Source: Nitrosovibrio sp. Nv6 | GTDB lineage: Bacteria > Pseudomonadota > Gammaproteobacteria > Burkholderiales > Nitrosomonadaceae | Assembly: GCF_900110495.1 (NCBI RefSeq) | Contig: NZ_FODX01000007.1 | Span: forward strand, 62,001 to 126,000 | Direction of reading: 5' to 3' | Length of the DNA stretch: 64,000 nt | Part shown: positions 43,779-52,883 of the stretch, in pieces | How the letters are laid out: every line of letters begins with the position of its first letter | Position numbering within the stretch: position 1 is the first letter of the stretch | Position numbers and translations under genes: made by a program | The notes under the pieces: model-generated | Database searches by the model: none | The model's input: only the letters and a program-made list of their open reading frames with translations | What the model was told of the DNA's origin: nothing

Positions 43779-45302
43779 CTAGTTAGACTTGATAGCCAGC
43801 TTGATCCCGGATGAAGTGGAATTAGCAGCCTTCAATAAACCGATCCGGATTGAGCCCTGGACTTTTTGGTCCTCCAATACGGATAAATCCAGCCCTTGCT
43901 CAGATGCCTTCGGCATTTCCACTTTCGCATGTTCTACGTGTTTTTGCTCTTCCAGGGACAGAAAGCGATCTAAATCCAGCTGATCGATGTCCACTTCAAA
44001 GTTGAGGCTTGGCTGGGAAAATCCGGTTGCTGCCAGTTTCGCTTCGATATTGCTGTCTGCGAACTTCCCGCTGACGCTCGCCTGCACATTCTGCGATAAG
44101 CCATCCAGGGCAGCGCTCCCTCGCAGCGTAACGCCAACGCCGTTGTCACGTAGGCGAGGACCATTGCCATGAATAACGCCCTTCAAGTCCGGCAGATGCA
44201 ATTGCCGGGTAGTGATGCTGCCAGCAAGTGGCGAGGTAAGCATGGTTTTAACCACCAGATCTCCCCTTTTTGATTCCAGCTCAGCAGTCAGCTCACGGCT
44301 CGTGAAATCATTCACGGTGCCTTCTATGTCCGCTAAAATGAGCTGCCCCTTGGTGTTAGCTTCGGGGCTGACGATATTCACTACCGCAATAATCCGTTTG
44401 CCGGCCACGTTTTCGCCAGTCAGGCTTAAACGCGGCGCCTCGAATTGGATATCAAAATTATTTCCGCCGCTTATTCCGGTGACGGCGAGAGTAAATTTAT
44501 CTGCCACGAATTCACTGGCAGCAGAACCTCCAGTCATATTTGCAAACAGGTCACCTGTCGAATTTATCACCAGATGATTGAAACCAGGAATCTGCCCCTC
44601 GCTTTTCAGTTTCAGGCCCTCCACCGCGTAATACTGCTTTTCCGCATCCAGCGTTAAACCGAATGTCAGCCTGGTCGCCAGCTTGATCCCGGCTTGTTTG
44701 GGTTGATCCAACCTGAAGCCCAGATCTACCTTGCTCCGAACCTCGTTTTCAATCGAGCCAGATTGACCGCCGGTCCTGTCAGCCTCAAGATTAAAATCCG
44801 CTAATACAAAATGCCTTCCGCTCGCTTCGTCGCGAAGAGCAAGCGTGCTTTTTTCCACCAGCACATGACCAATATCGAATTTGAATTGTTTGGGCTCTTC
44901 GTCCCTGGCGATCAGGTCGTCAATATTCGTGCTGCCATCCGTGAAACGGACCAGATTGGCCGTCAGCCCCGTCATGACGATTTCGTCCAGCTCCAATTGC
45001 TTCCTGAGCAATGGCAGGATCGCGAGAGACACGAGAACGCGTTCCGCAGCGGCGAATTCCTGGTCGCTCTTATGTTCGCTAAGAACAAGATTGTTGAACT
45101 CGGCGCCGAGGCTGGGGAAAAACGTGAGTTTGATATCGCCATCGAGCCTGAGTTCGCGCTGCTTTTTATCTTTCACCAGCTGGATGATCTGGGACTTGTA
45201 GGCATTGGGATCGAAGATGGTGGCGATATAGATGACAAAGCCGAGCAGCAGAATCGTTACGGCGACAAATATGATCGGAACATATCTGGAATAACGTTTC
45301 AT
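43779..45302 (-). CDS. AsmA-family envelope protein
   Basis: 507 residues, shorter than E. coli AsmA (617). A single N-terminal transmembrane helix (IIFVAVTILLLGFVIYIATI) anchors it, and the rest is the periplasmic AsmA N-domain and repeating beta-groove (IDDLIARDEEPKQFKFDIGH, VEGLKLKSEGQIPGFNHLVI). AsmA-like proteins are bridge-like lipid-transfer proteins that keep outer-membrane balance. Starts at ATG 45302, just 14 bp from the tRNA-Gly 3' end (45316), so the tRNA may be read through from the same promoter. Confidence 0.8.
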   Translation of the reverse strand: MKRYSRYVPIIFVAVTILLLGFVIYIATIFDPNAYKSQIIQLVKDKKQRELRLDGDIKLTFFPSLGAEFNNLVLSEHKSDQEFAAAERVLVSLAILPLLRKQLELDEIVMTGLTANLVRFTDGSTNIDDLIARDEEPKQFKFDIGHVLVEKSTLALRDEASGRHFVLADFNLEADRTGGQSGSIENEVRSKVDLGFRLDQPKQAGIKLATRLTFGLTLDAEKQYYAVEGLKLKSEGQIPGFNHLVINSTGDLFANMTGGSAASEFVADKFTLAVTGISGGNNFDIQFEAPRLSLTGENVAGKRIIAVVNIVSPEANTKGQLILADIEGTVNDFTSRELTAELESKRGDLVVKTMLTSPLAGSITTRQLHLPDLKGVIHGNGPRLRDNGVGVTLRGSAALDGLSQNVQASVSGKFADSNIEAKLAATGFSQPSLNFEVDIDQLDLDRFLSLEEQKHVEHAKVEMPKASEQGLDLSVLEDQKVQGSIRIGLLKAANSTSSGIKLAIKSN

Positions 45303-45315
45303 AGGCGGGGAAGGT

Positions 45316-45389
45316 TGGAGCGGGTGAAGGGAATCGAACCCTCGTCGTAAGCTTGGGAAGCTTCTGCTCTGCCATTGAGCTACACCCGC
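45316..45389 (-). tRNA. tRNA-Gly(CCC)
   Basis: 74 bases with encoded CCA. On the minus strand: acceptor GCGGGTG pairs with CACCCGC; D arm GCTC/GAGC; anticodon loop TTCCCAA (anticodon CCC) closed by AAGC/GCTT; T arm AGGGT... with TTCGATTC loop and matching 3' strand; T discriminator then CCA. The first anticodon-stem pair is G-A, a mismatch. The sequence is very close to E. coli glyU in loop and arm layout. No att-like disruption is seen here. Confidence 0.93.
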
Positions 45390-45641
45390 TGCGTAGCTGG
45401 ATTATACGATGGAAACAGCTTTATGGATGTACCGTGATGTGAAGACAAAAACGCTATGGGAAAAGGCCTTGGCTGGCGGCCTGTCCAAGTTAAAGACGGA
45501 GCAAGTGTTGGCGGAACATGCGATGCGGCCGTTATCGACTATGAGACCGCTCCGCCGTATAATCAGTGCGGTAATACATGCCTATGATAATGTTATGTGA
45601 ATGTGTATCCGCACTGTATCCGCTTAAGGCGGTCTTAAAAA

Positions 45642-45887
45642 ATGATACAACTCATCGTTAATGGTCAGTCTCAGCACGTCCCCATCTCGCACGGCGCGGA
45701 AACGAGAGCGCAGAGTGCAGCTGATGCAACTTTGAATATCGCGCAATTGCTGGAGCACATGGGATTGCAAGGCAAGCGTATCGCGGTAGAACGCAATGGC
45801 GAAATCGTCCCGCGCAGCAAGTTCGACCAGCCGATCCTGACAGATGGCGACCGGCTCGAGATCGTAGTGGCCGTGGGGGGAGGATAA
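45642..45887 (+). CDS. thiS: Thiamine biosynthesis sulfur carrier protein ThiS
   Basis: 81 residues, ending in the reactive GGG (double-glycine) tail needed for thiocarboxylation. Most ThiS are about 66 residues; here an extra loop of about 15 residues ([14 protein letters not shown]) follows the first strand. The ubiquitin-like fold is otherwise clear ([40 protein letters not shown]). It carries sulphur to ThiG. It lies 2 bp before thiG. No TPP riboswitch sequence (CTGAGA) was seen in the 250 bp upstream; that gap, after the tRNA-Gly, holds no convincing gene. Confidence 0.9.
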   Translation: MIQLIVNGQSQHVPISHGAETRAQSAADATLNIAQLLEHMGLQGKRIAVERNGEIVPRSKFDQPILTDGDRLEIVVAVGGG

Positions 45888-45889
45888 GG

Positions 45890-46696
45890 ATGCCGGATAA
45901 GCTCATGGACAACCTCGTCATCGCCGGTACAACTTATTCTTCCCGGCTTCTGATCGGCACCGGCAAATACAAGGATTTTGACGAGACTCGCGCGGCAGTG
46001 GACGCGAGCGGCGCGGAGATCGTCACCGTGGCCATTCGCAGAACCAATCTTGGCCAGAACCCCGATGAGCCAAATCTGCTGGATGTGCTGCCGCCCTCGC
46101 AATATACGTTGTTACCCAACACGGCCGGATGCTACACGCTGGAGGACGCCGTACGCACCTTGCGCCTCGCGCGTGAATTGCTGGATGGTCACACTCTTGT
46201 AAAGCTTGAGGTTCTGGGCGATCCGAGGACACTCTATCCCAATATGGTGGAAACCCTTAAAGCTGCCGAAATTCTGATAAAGGAAGGTTTCCAGGTAATG
46301 GTTTATACCTCGGATGATCCTATCGCAGCGAAGCAATTGGAAGAGCTTGGCTGTGTGGCGGTGATGCCGCTCGCTTCGCTGATCGGCTCCGGCATGGGTA
46401 TTCTCAATCCATGGAATCTGCAGATCATTATCGAAAATGCCACCGTTCCGGTAATCGTGGATGCCGGTGTCGGCACGGCTTCGGATGCAGCTATCGCGAT
46501 GGAGTTGGGCTGCGACGGTGTGCTCATGAACACTGCCATTGCTGCTGCGCAAAATCCGGTGCTGATGGCTTCAGCCATGAAAAAAGCCGTTGAAGCGGGC
46601 CGCGAGGCTTATCTGGCCGGCCGCATGGCAAAGAAATTATACAGTGCAAGCCCCAGTTCGCCAGTAGCCGGGACTATCGGCCGGTTAAAGACGTAA
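45890..46696 (+). CDS. thiG: Thiazole synthase ThiG
   Basis: 268 residues, TIM-barrel enzyme that builds the thiazole phosphate of thiamine from DXP and ThiS-thiocarboxylate. Motifs: [11 protein letters not shown] (N-terminal strand), [16 protein letters not shown] (active-site Lys in the K-L-E-V strand), [15 protein letters not shown], and [22 protein letters not shown] 45890 has GGAGG 6 bp upstream; an ATG five codons in is the usual family start. Next to thiS and in the same transcript. Other thiamine genes are not nearby. Confidence 0.96.
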   Translation: MPDKLMDNLVIAGTTYSSRLLIGTGKYKDFDETRAAVDASGAEIVTVAIRRTNLGQNPDEPNLLDVLPPSQYTLLPNTAGCYTLEDAVRTLRLARELLDGHTLVKLEVLGDPRTLYPNMVETLKAAEILIKEGFQVMVYTSDDPIAAKQLEELGCVAVMPLASLIGSGMGILNPWNLQIIIENATVPVIVDAGVGTASDAAIAMELGCDGVLMNTAIAAAQNPVLMASAMKKAVEAGREAYLAGRMAKKLYSASPSSPVAGTIGRLKT

Positions 46697-46760
46697 GACA
46701 GGGGCAAAGCCTCATAATTTCCTCGTCCTTCCGCTCCTCGCTCCTTTGCGGCACTCGTTA

Positions 46761-47444
46761 ATGGCAGAGCATCGTGCAATCCGCAGCTTTGTCCTTCGTC
46801 AGGGGCGAGTCTCAAATGCGCAGCGCCGTGCCCACGAAATGCTGATGCCGAAATATGGCATTCCATTTGCGGGAACATCTTCCGAAAATCTGCTTGATCT
46901 TGATCAAGTCTTTGGCAGGAGTGCGCCCCGGTTTCTGGAGATAGGTTTCGGTATGGGCGAAACGACAGCCGCTATCGCAAGGTCGCATCCACAGAACGAT
47001 TATCTCGCCGTTGAAGTTCACACCCCCGGGGTAGGCAGCCTTCTCAAGCAAATCGAAGAATTTGGATTGACGAATATACGCATTATCCAGCATGACGTGG
47101 TAGAGGTGCTGCAACACGCGTTGCCACTCGAGTGTCTGGACGGCGTGCATATTTTTTTCCCCGACCCCTGGCCTAAGGCGCGCCACCATAAGCGCCGGCT
47201 GATACAGCCGGAATTTATCAAGCTGCTGTGCCGGCACCTGAAGCGTGACGGCTATATCCATGCTGCCACGGACTGGCAAGATTATGCCGAACAAATACTG
47301 AGCGTATTAACCAGCGAATTGCAACTAAGCAACATCGCTGTTGGTTATGCCCCCCGTCCCGAATACCGGCCCTTAACCAAATTTGAGCAGCGAGGTTTGC
47401 GGCTGGGGCACGGTGTATGGGATTTGATATTCCGGAAAAAATAG
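46761..47444 (+). CDS. trmB: tRNA (guanine-N7-)-methyltransferase TrmB
   Basis: 227 residues from ATG 46761 (a TTG at 46746 is the longer option). S-adenosylmethionine-binding motif [17 protein letters not shown] near residue 60, the [20 protein letters not shown] strand, and the catalytic [20 protein letters not shown]. It methylates G46 of the variable loop. The gene starts 65 bp after thiG; a separate promoter is not obvious. Confidence 0.95.
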   Translation: MAEHRAIRSFVLRQGRVSNAQRRAHEMLMPKYGIPFAGTSSENLLDLDQVFGRSAPRFLEIGFGMGETTAAIARSHPQNDYLAVEVHTPGVGSLLKQIEEFGLTNIRIIQHDVVEVLQHALPLECLDGVHIFFPDPWPKARHHKRRLIQPEFIKLLCRHLKRDGYIHAATDWQDYAEQILSVLTSELQLSNIAVGYAPRPEYRPLTKFEQRGLRLGHGVWDLIFRKK

Positions 47445-47472
47445 AGGAGCCTTCGGACAGTCGCCCCAGCCG

Positions 47473-48702
47473 CTATGCCTTGCTTTTCTCCGGAAGAAAT
47501 ATCTGCAGCAAATCGTTCAGAAACCGCCTGCCAGTCAGGGTAGGCTTGATGCGCTGATGATCGCGCGTTATCAGTTGCCGCCGCTCCGCTTCGTCAAGCT
47601 GGCGCTGGATGCTGCTGATGGGCAGGCCCGTACGTTCCACGAACATTTCCGTAGCAAAGCCTTCCGTCAGGCGCAGCGCATTCATCATGAATTCAAATCC
47701 CCGGTCTTTCCTCCCGACTTCATGCTGTTCCATGACAGGCGGACCGGAATCCGGCGTGCTCAATGCGGCTTTTTCGAGATACTCTCCAGGGTGCTTATAA
47801 CGCATCTGGCGCAGTATCTTGTCTAAAAAGCTTATTTTGCTATGCGCCCCGGCGCCGATCCCAAGATAGTCGCCGAATAACCAATAATTCATGTTATGGC
47901 GCGATTCTCGCCCCGGCCGGGCGAACGCGGAAGTTTCATAGTTCGTGTAACCTGCTTGCGCAAGCGCCTGCTCGATCATTATCTGCATTTCCGCCGTGAG
48001 ATCATCATCAGGCAGCGCGGGCGGATAGCGATAAAATAATGTGTTGGGCTCCAGCGTCAAGTGATAGGCAGAAATATGCGCAACATCGCAGGCGACTGCG
48101 GTTTCGATATCGTTGCGAGCCTCGTCCAGCGTTTGACCCGGCAGACCATACATCAGATCGAGATTCACATTGTCGAAATTTTTCCGGGCGATCTCGATCG
48201 CGCGGCGGGCATCGTTGTCGTCATGTATTCGGCCCAGCGATTTAAGATGCCTGGGATTAAAGCTCTGGATGCCGATGGACAGGCGATTGATTCCTGCAGC
48301 ATGGAAATCGGCAAATTTTTTTGCCTCGAATGTTCCCGGGTTCGCCTCCATCGTGACCTCGGCGAAAAGTTCCAGCGGCAGCAAGGCCCTGACAGCGGCG
48401 AGGATGGCGTCTATGGATTGGGCGCTGAACAGGCTGGGGGTGCCGCCGCCGAAAAACACGCTGATCACTTTGCGTCCCCATATCTGCGGCAGCGCCGCTT
48501 CGAGATCTCGAATAAGCGCCGCCACATATTCAGCCTCCGGCATGCCACCGCTTTGATCGCGAACTTCATGCGAGTTGAAGTCGCAGTAGGGGCATTTTTT
48601 CATGCACCATGGGATATGAACGTAGAGACTGAGCGGCGGCAGCGATGTCAGCCTTGGAGCCTGGGATCCTAATATCGATGCGGGAGAAATGATTGTTGTC
48701 AT
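47473..48702 (-). CDS. hemW: Radical SAM heme chaperone HemW
   Basis: 409 residues from ATG 48702 (TTG 48726 is longer). The CxxxCxxC iron-sulphur motif sits in YVHIPWCMKKCPYCDFNSH, the SAM-binding GGTPSL in VFFGGGTPSLFSAQ, and INRLSIGIQSFNPRHLKSLG follows. HemW resembles HemN but is a heme-transfer protein and not a coproporphyrinogen oxidase in the species tested. It lies next to the rdgB-rph pair on the same strand, 100 bp away, as in many proteobacteria. Confidence 0.93.
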   Translation of the reverse strand: MTTIISPASILGSQAPRLTSLPPLSLYVHIPWCMKKCPYCDFNSHEVRDQSGGMPEAEYVAALIRDLEAALPQIWGRKVISVFFGGGTPSLFSAQSIDAILAAVRALLPLELFAEVTMEANPGTFEAKKFADFHAAGINRLSIGIQSFNPRHLKSLGRIHDDNDARRAIEIARKNFDNVNLDLMYGLPGQTLDEARNDIETAVACDVAHISAYHLTLEPNTLFYRYPPALPDDDLTAEMQIMIEQALAQAGYTNYETSAFARPGRESRHNMNYWLFGDYLGIGAGAHSKISFLDKILRQMRYKHPGEYLEKAALSTPDSGPPVMEQHEVGRKDRGFEFMMNALRLTEGFATEMFVERTGLPISSIQRQLDEAERRQLITRDHQRIKPTLTGRRFLNDLLQIFLPEKSKA

Positions 48703-48802
48703 AATCAGTTCGAAAGACAACAACAAACAGTTGGAATTACCGTTTCAATGACGACCAAAACCGATCTTCTATTTTCGCTCATCACCCCACGCATGGGATT
48801 GC

Positions 48803-49402
48803 TCAAACCCATTCTTCCCTGATTCGTTCAACCAGTTGTGCCAGCGCTTTTCCCCGATGGCTGATTCGATTTTTTTGCTCCATTGGAAGTTCCGCTGCTG
48901 TTTTGTCAAGATCCGGAAGAAAAAAATAAGGATCATAACCAAATCCGCCCTCGCCACGCGGAGTTAGCGCGATCTCACCGTACCAGGTGCCGTCGACAAT
49001 AATCGGTTGAGGATCCTGCGCGTGGTGCAGCAGCACGATAACGCAGTAATAGTGCGCTCTGCGGTCGGACTGGTTTTTCAACACATCGATCAGCTTCTGA
49101 TTATTTCGCTCATCCGACCTCGGTTCGCCCCCATAACGGGCGGATAATATGCCCGGTTTACCCTTCAAGGCGTCCACACAAATGCCGGAATCATCCGCAA
49201 GGGATGGCAGGTTAGTGTGTGCGCTGGCGTGTCGCGCTTTGGCAAGCGCGTTTTCAACAAAAGTCTGATAGGGCTCGTCAGCTTCGGGAACATTGAATGC
49301 TGATTGCGGCAGTACCTCGATGCCCAGTGGTTCCAACAGATGACCTATTTCCCGCAGCTTGCCGGAATTATTGCTGGCAATGACAAGTTTTTGCTTTTGC
49401 AT
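48803..49402 (-). CDS. rdgB: dITP/XTP pyrophosphatase (RdgB/HAM1)
   Basis: 199 residues. Starts KLVIASNNSGKLREIGHLLE and contains PSLADDSGICVDALKG and GEGGFGYDPYFFLPD, the diagnostic motifs of the family that hydrolyses deaminated purine triphosphates to keep them out of DNA. ATG 49402 follows the rph stop by 9 bp. Length normal (about 197). Confidence 0.95.
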   Translation of the reverse strand: MQKQKLVIASNNSGKLREIGHLLEPLGIEVLPQSAFNVPEADEPYQTFVENALAKARHASAHTNLPSLADDSGICVDALKGKPGILSARYGGEPRSDERNNQKLIDVLKNQSDRRAHYYCVIVLLHHAQDPQPIIVDGTWYGEIALTPRGEGGFGYDPYFFLPDLDKTAAELPMEQKNRISHRGKALAQLVERIREEWV

Positions 49403-49411
49403 ATCGAGCTC

Positions 49412-50128
49412 TTATCTGGCTAACGCCGTTTTCTGAATCTGAATCAGGTCTCGTATTCCCTGCTGTGCCAGGTCCACCATGGCATTCAGGTCCTGCCGGC
49501 TGAACGGAACTCCTTCTGCGGTTCCTTGCATTTCCACCAGGCCAAAGTCGCCAGTCATAACGACGTTCATATCCGTATCGCAACGGGAGTCTTCCAGATA
49601 ATCCAGATCAAGCACCGGCACCCCCTCGTATATGCCGACGGAGACTGCGGCGACATGAGCGAGTATCGGTGTGGTTTCTATCATTTGCTGATGCAGCAGT
49701 TTCTCTACCGCATCGTGCACTGCAACAAACGCGCCGGTAATGCTGGCAGTACGGGTTCCGCCATCCGCCTGAATTACGTCGCAGTCGATCTGGATGGTAC
49801 GCTCGCCCAGTTTTGTCAAATCCATTACAGAACGCAATGCGCGCCCGATCAGGCGCTGGATTTCCATGGTTCGCCCCGACTGTTTGCCCTTGGCCGCTTC
49901 GCGCTGCATGCGCTCGTTAGTGGAGCGGGGCAGCATGCCATATTCAGCAGTAAGCCAGCCTTGCCCTTTGCCCCGTAGAAACGGGGGCACTTTCTCGTCC
50001 AGACTGGCCGTGCACAATATGCGGGTGTCGCCACATTCGATCAGCACCGCCCCTTCAGCGTGCTTCGTGTAGTGTCGCGTGATTTGAACCGAGCGGAGTT
50101 GATCCGGAGTACGTTTACTGGGGCGCAT
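49412..50128 (-). CDS. rph: Ribonuclease PH
   Basis: 238 residues from ATG 50128, the usual family start [12 protein letters not shown]; the frame runs six codons further to a TTG. Motifs: [20 protein letters not shown], the phosphate-binding [36 protein letters not shown], and [12 protein letters not shown] [18 protein letters not shown]. It trims tRNA 3' ends by phosphorolysis. Divergent from yicC across about 200 bp. Full length, so active, unlike the E. coli K-12 allele. Confidence 0.96.
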   Translation of the reverse strand: MRPSKRTPDQLRSVQITRHYTKHAEGAVLIECGDTRILCTASLDEKVPPFLRGKGQGWLTAEYGMLPRSTNERMQREAAKGKQSGRTMEIQRLIGRALRSVMDLTKLGERTIQIDCDVIQADGGTRTASITGAFVAVHDAVEKLLHQQMIETTPILAHVAAVSVGIYEGVPVLDLDYLEDSRCDTDMNVVMTGDFGLVEMQGTAEGVPFSRQDLNAMVDLAQQGIRDLIQIQKTALAR

Positions 50129-50331
50129 GAGTAGTGAAGTCTTCAAATGATCCTATGTGGGCAGAGTTCGTAGCGGAGCATTAGTGCTGCGGAGGTTCTA
50201 TATTTGCCGCTGTTGCTTCTCCACAGGCAACGATTGCATGGCAAGGCCGCGAATTCGTTGTGTAACACGTCCGCGACGATGATATGCGATAATTTGTGAC
50301 GCTCATATTTTAACGTATTAGGTACCTGTCA

Positions 50332-51213
50332 GTGGATGAGTTAGCTACGATCTACAGCATGACCGGCTATGCCGTTGTTGCCAAGGAACTGCCGAAAGGG
50401 TCATTGAATCTGGAGTTACGCTCTGTTAATAGCCGCTACCTTGATATCCAGTTCCGCCTGCCTGACGAATTCCGTTTGCTGGAGGCGACAATGCGTGAGT
50501 TTCTGGCTGCCAGGCTCAAGCGGGGAAAAATTGATTGCCGCGTGAATTTTTCCCGGGTTGCGGGTATGGAAGATCTGCAGCATATCAATGCCGATTTGTT
50601 GCAAAAATTGCTGGAATTGGATCGTACCGTCAGAGCGGTGCTCCCCGATGCCCGAGGTCTGGAAGTAGCTGATATTCTTCGCTGGCCGGGGATGCTGGGC
50701 TCCGATTCCCTGCACCCCGAGAATTTATTCGGGCCATGTATGGACTTGCTGCGCGGGGCTCTGAATGAGTTGGCGGCGGCACGCGCCCGCGAAGGTCAAA
50801 AGCTCAAAGTCATCCTGCTGGACCGCCTCGGCAATATGCGCCGCCTCGCGGCTGAAGTGAGTCCACGTATTCCCGCATTGCTTGTGGCGTTTCAGGAAAA
50901 GCTCAAAGCCCGCCTGGGCGAAGCTATGATAAATTGCGACGACGAGCGCATCCGGCAGGAGCTGACCTTGTTTGCCAGCAAGGTCGATGTGGATGAAGAG
51001 CTATCCCGCCTGCAGACCCATTTTGACGAAGTAGAGAGGGTTTTGCAAAAGGGCGGTGCAATCGGCAAACGCCTGGATTTCCTGATGCAGGAGCTCAACC
51101 GCGAAGCCAACACGATAGGCGCAAAATCGGTGGATGCGGAAGTATCTAAAATTTCCATAGAAATCAAGGTACTGATTGAGCAGATGCGGGAGCAAGTGCA
51201 AAATCTTGAATAG
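50332..51213 (+). CDS. yicC: YicC-family endoribonuclease
   Basis: 293 residues in the YicC/YloC family, recently described as an endoribonuclease that affects small RNA stability. Starts IYSMTGYAVVAKELPKGSLN, and contains NSRYLDIQFRLPDEFRLLE, LKRGKIDCRVNF and the C-terminal RLDFLMQELNREANTIGAKS block typical of the family. The GTG at 50332 is the longest start; an ATG at 50359 shortens the normal beginning, so the start is uncertain. Its stop overlaps the trxC start. Confidence 0.93.
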   Translation: MDELATIYSMTGYAVVAKELPKGSLNLELRSVNSRYLDIQFRLPDEFRLLEATMREFLAARLKRGKIDCRVNFSRVAGMEDLQHINADLLQKLLELDRTVRAVLPDARGLEVADILRWPGMLGSDSLHPENLFGPCMDLLRGALNELAAARAREGQKLKVILLDRLGNMRRLAAEVSPRIPALLVAFQEKLKARLGEAMINCDDERIRQELTLFASKVDVDEELSRLQTHFDEVERVLQKGGAIGKRLDFLMQELNREANTIGAKSVDAEVSKISIEIKVLIEQMREQVQNLE

Positions 51214-51640
51214 CGACTCCTTGCACCTTGTGTGCCCTCACTGCCAGGCCATCAATCGAGTGCCGACTTCAAGGCTCGACCAGCAGCCCAACTGCGGACA
51301 ATGTCACCGGGCATTATTCACCGGCCAACCGGTGGAGCTGACGGGCACGACCTTTGCACGACACCTTGAACGCAACGATATTCCTCTACTGGTGGATTTC
51401 TGGGCGCCGTGGTGCGGACCATGCAAGACAATGGCGCCGGCCTTTGTGCAAGTGGCCGCTATGCTGGAACCGCAGTTCCGTCTTGCCAAGGTAAACACCG
51501 ATACGGAACAGTCACTGGGTGCGCAATATCACATTCGCAGCATTCCTACCCTGATTCTTTTCAGGGGCGGGCGCGAGGCGGCCAGACAGGCCGGTGCGAC
51601 GACAGCTCAGGACATCGCACGCTGGGTTCGCTCCCATTAG
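51206..51640 (+). CDS. trxC: Thioredoxin 2 (zinc-ribbon type)
   Basis: 144 residues starting at TTG 51206, which overlaps the yicC stop codon; the beginning MNSDSLHLVCPHCQAINRVP matches the TrxC type better than the frame's far TTG (51176). The N-terminal zinc-ribbon is CPHC...CGQC, the active site is WAPWCGPCKTMAP, and IRSIPTLILFRGG carries the cis-Pro loop. A reductase for disulfides in the cytoplasm, often oxidative-stress induced. Tight coupling to yicC is implied. Confidence 0.9.
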   Translation: MNSDSLHLVCPHCQAINRVPTSRLDQQPNCGQCHRALFTGQPVELTGTTFARHLERNDIPLLVDFWAPWCGPCKTMAPAFVQVAAMLEPQFRLAKVNTDTEQSLGAQYHIRSIPTLILFRGGREAARQAGATTAQDIARWVRSH

Positions 51641-51759
51641 CTGGGTTGGTTGGAGGGGTGGAAGCTGTTACACTCCATAAAAGCGTCCCCCCAAGAGCCC
51701 CAAGAGGCGAGCGGGAAGAGGAGGAAGCTGAAACGCACCACTGCGGGGCGAATTCAAAC

Positions 51760-52392
51760 ATGACAATAACGCCAGGCAACCTATTCATTATCAGCGCGCC
51801 GTCAGGCGCCGGAAAAACCAGCCTGGTCAAGGCACTGCTTCAAACGGGTATCGATCTGAGCCTATCGGTTTCATACACCTCGCGCCCGGCGCGCCCTGAA
51901 GAAATCGAGGGGCGTGATTACCATTTTGTGAGCCGGGAAGTTTTTGAGCAGAGATTGAAGCAGGATGAATTTCTGGAAAGCGCCGAGGTTTACGGAAATT
52001 TCTATGGAACTTCGAAAAAATGGATTAATGAAACCATAGTGTCGGGGCGTGACATACTGCTGGAAATTGACAGTCAGGGCGCCCGTCAGGTACGGCGTAT
52101 ATTTCCTGGGGCAGTCGGGATTTTTGTCCTTCCGCCATCGCGTGAGGTGTTGGAAATGCGCTTGAGAAACCGGGCCCAGGACTCCCTTGAAGCGATTGGA
52201 CGCCGCTTGGCTGCGGCGCGCGACGAAATCAGCCATTTGGGCGAATATGACTATGTTATCATCAATGACAAGCTGGACAAGGCATTACAGGATATGAAAT
52301 GTATCGTACACGCCGAACGCTTGAGAATGACGAAGCAACTCGCCCGCCATCATAGCCTCATAACACAACTCGGCAAGACGCCGGTTTCCTGA
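51760..52392 (+). CDS. gmk: Guanylate kinase
   Basis: 210 residues from ATG 51760; the frame is open far upstream, but only from this ATG does the protein align with Gmk. P-loop SAPSGAGKTSLVKALL, then SVSYTSRPARPEEIEGRDYH, FLESAEVYGNFYGTS and RLAAARDEISHLGEYDYVII. It makes GDP from GMP. Gmk, rpoZ and spoT in this order is the standard proteobacterial cluster. The 119 bp between trxC and gmk hold no gene. Confidence 0.96.
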   Translation: MTITPGNLFIISAPSGAGKTSLVKALLQTGIDLSLSVSYTSRPARPEEIEGRDYHFVSREVFEQRLKQDEFLESAEVYGNFYGTSKKWINETIVSGRDILLEIDSQGARQVRRIFPGAVGIFVLPPSREVLEMRLRNRAQDSLEAIGRRLAAARDEISHLGEYDYVIINDKLDKALQDMKCIVHAERLRMTKQLARHHSLITQLGKTPVS

Positions 52393-52517
52393 ATAGCAAT
52401 AATTCGCGAGCATCTGGCACTCCCTGACGGCGTGCCGTGCATCTTTTATGTAGAGTTGCCTTTATCGGATCGGGCATTCTATACTGATATTTCTTATAGT
52501 TTAGGTGGAATGAAAAC

Positions 52518-52724
52518 ATGGCACGCATTACTGTTGACGATTGTTTGAAAAGAATTCCCAACCGCTTCGATATGACCCTGGTCGCCACCATTCGAGCAAG
52601 GCAGCTTTCAATCGGGGGCAGCCCGATGGTGGAGTCCGCGCGAGACAAGCCCACAGTCATAGCATTACGCGAACTCGCTCAAGGAAAGGTGGGACTGGAA
52701 ATTCTCACCACCGTGCCACTTTAA
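52518..52724 (+). CDS. rpoZ: RNA polymerase omega subunit
   Basis: 68 residues, [20 protein letters not shown] followed by a short helix bundle and EIAQGKV-like REAQ segment ([14 protein letters not shown]). Omega stabilises beta' and, with ppGpp synthesised by the next gene, links to the stringent response. ATG 52518 has AGGTGG 7 bp upstream. Near-normal length (65-91). Confidence 0.93.
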   Translation: MARITVDDCLKRIPNRFDMTLVATIRARQLSIGGSPMVESARDKPTVIALRELAQGKVGLEILTTVPL

Positions 52725-52883
52725 TCGTCATAAGCGGCTGAGCTTTATAAAAAAGTCTCGTTGAATATGTGTAGTCAACCACCCATTAGCCAAAAAACCG
52801 GGTTACATTGGATAGTAGAAGGGGTGTCGGCAACCGTCCTGAAAAACTGATACTGATACAACAGAGAGATGAAGGAAATTACG

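Noticed and set aside
45409..45600. 63-codon plus-strand ORF between tRNA-Gly and thiS
   Set aside because: No ribosome site, no known match, and biased to the C-terminal basic stretch; may be chance.
45390..45641. TPP riboswitch before thiS
   Set aside because: No CTGAGA or other conserved THI-box sequence in this gap.
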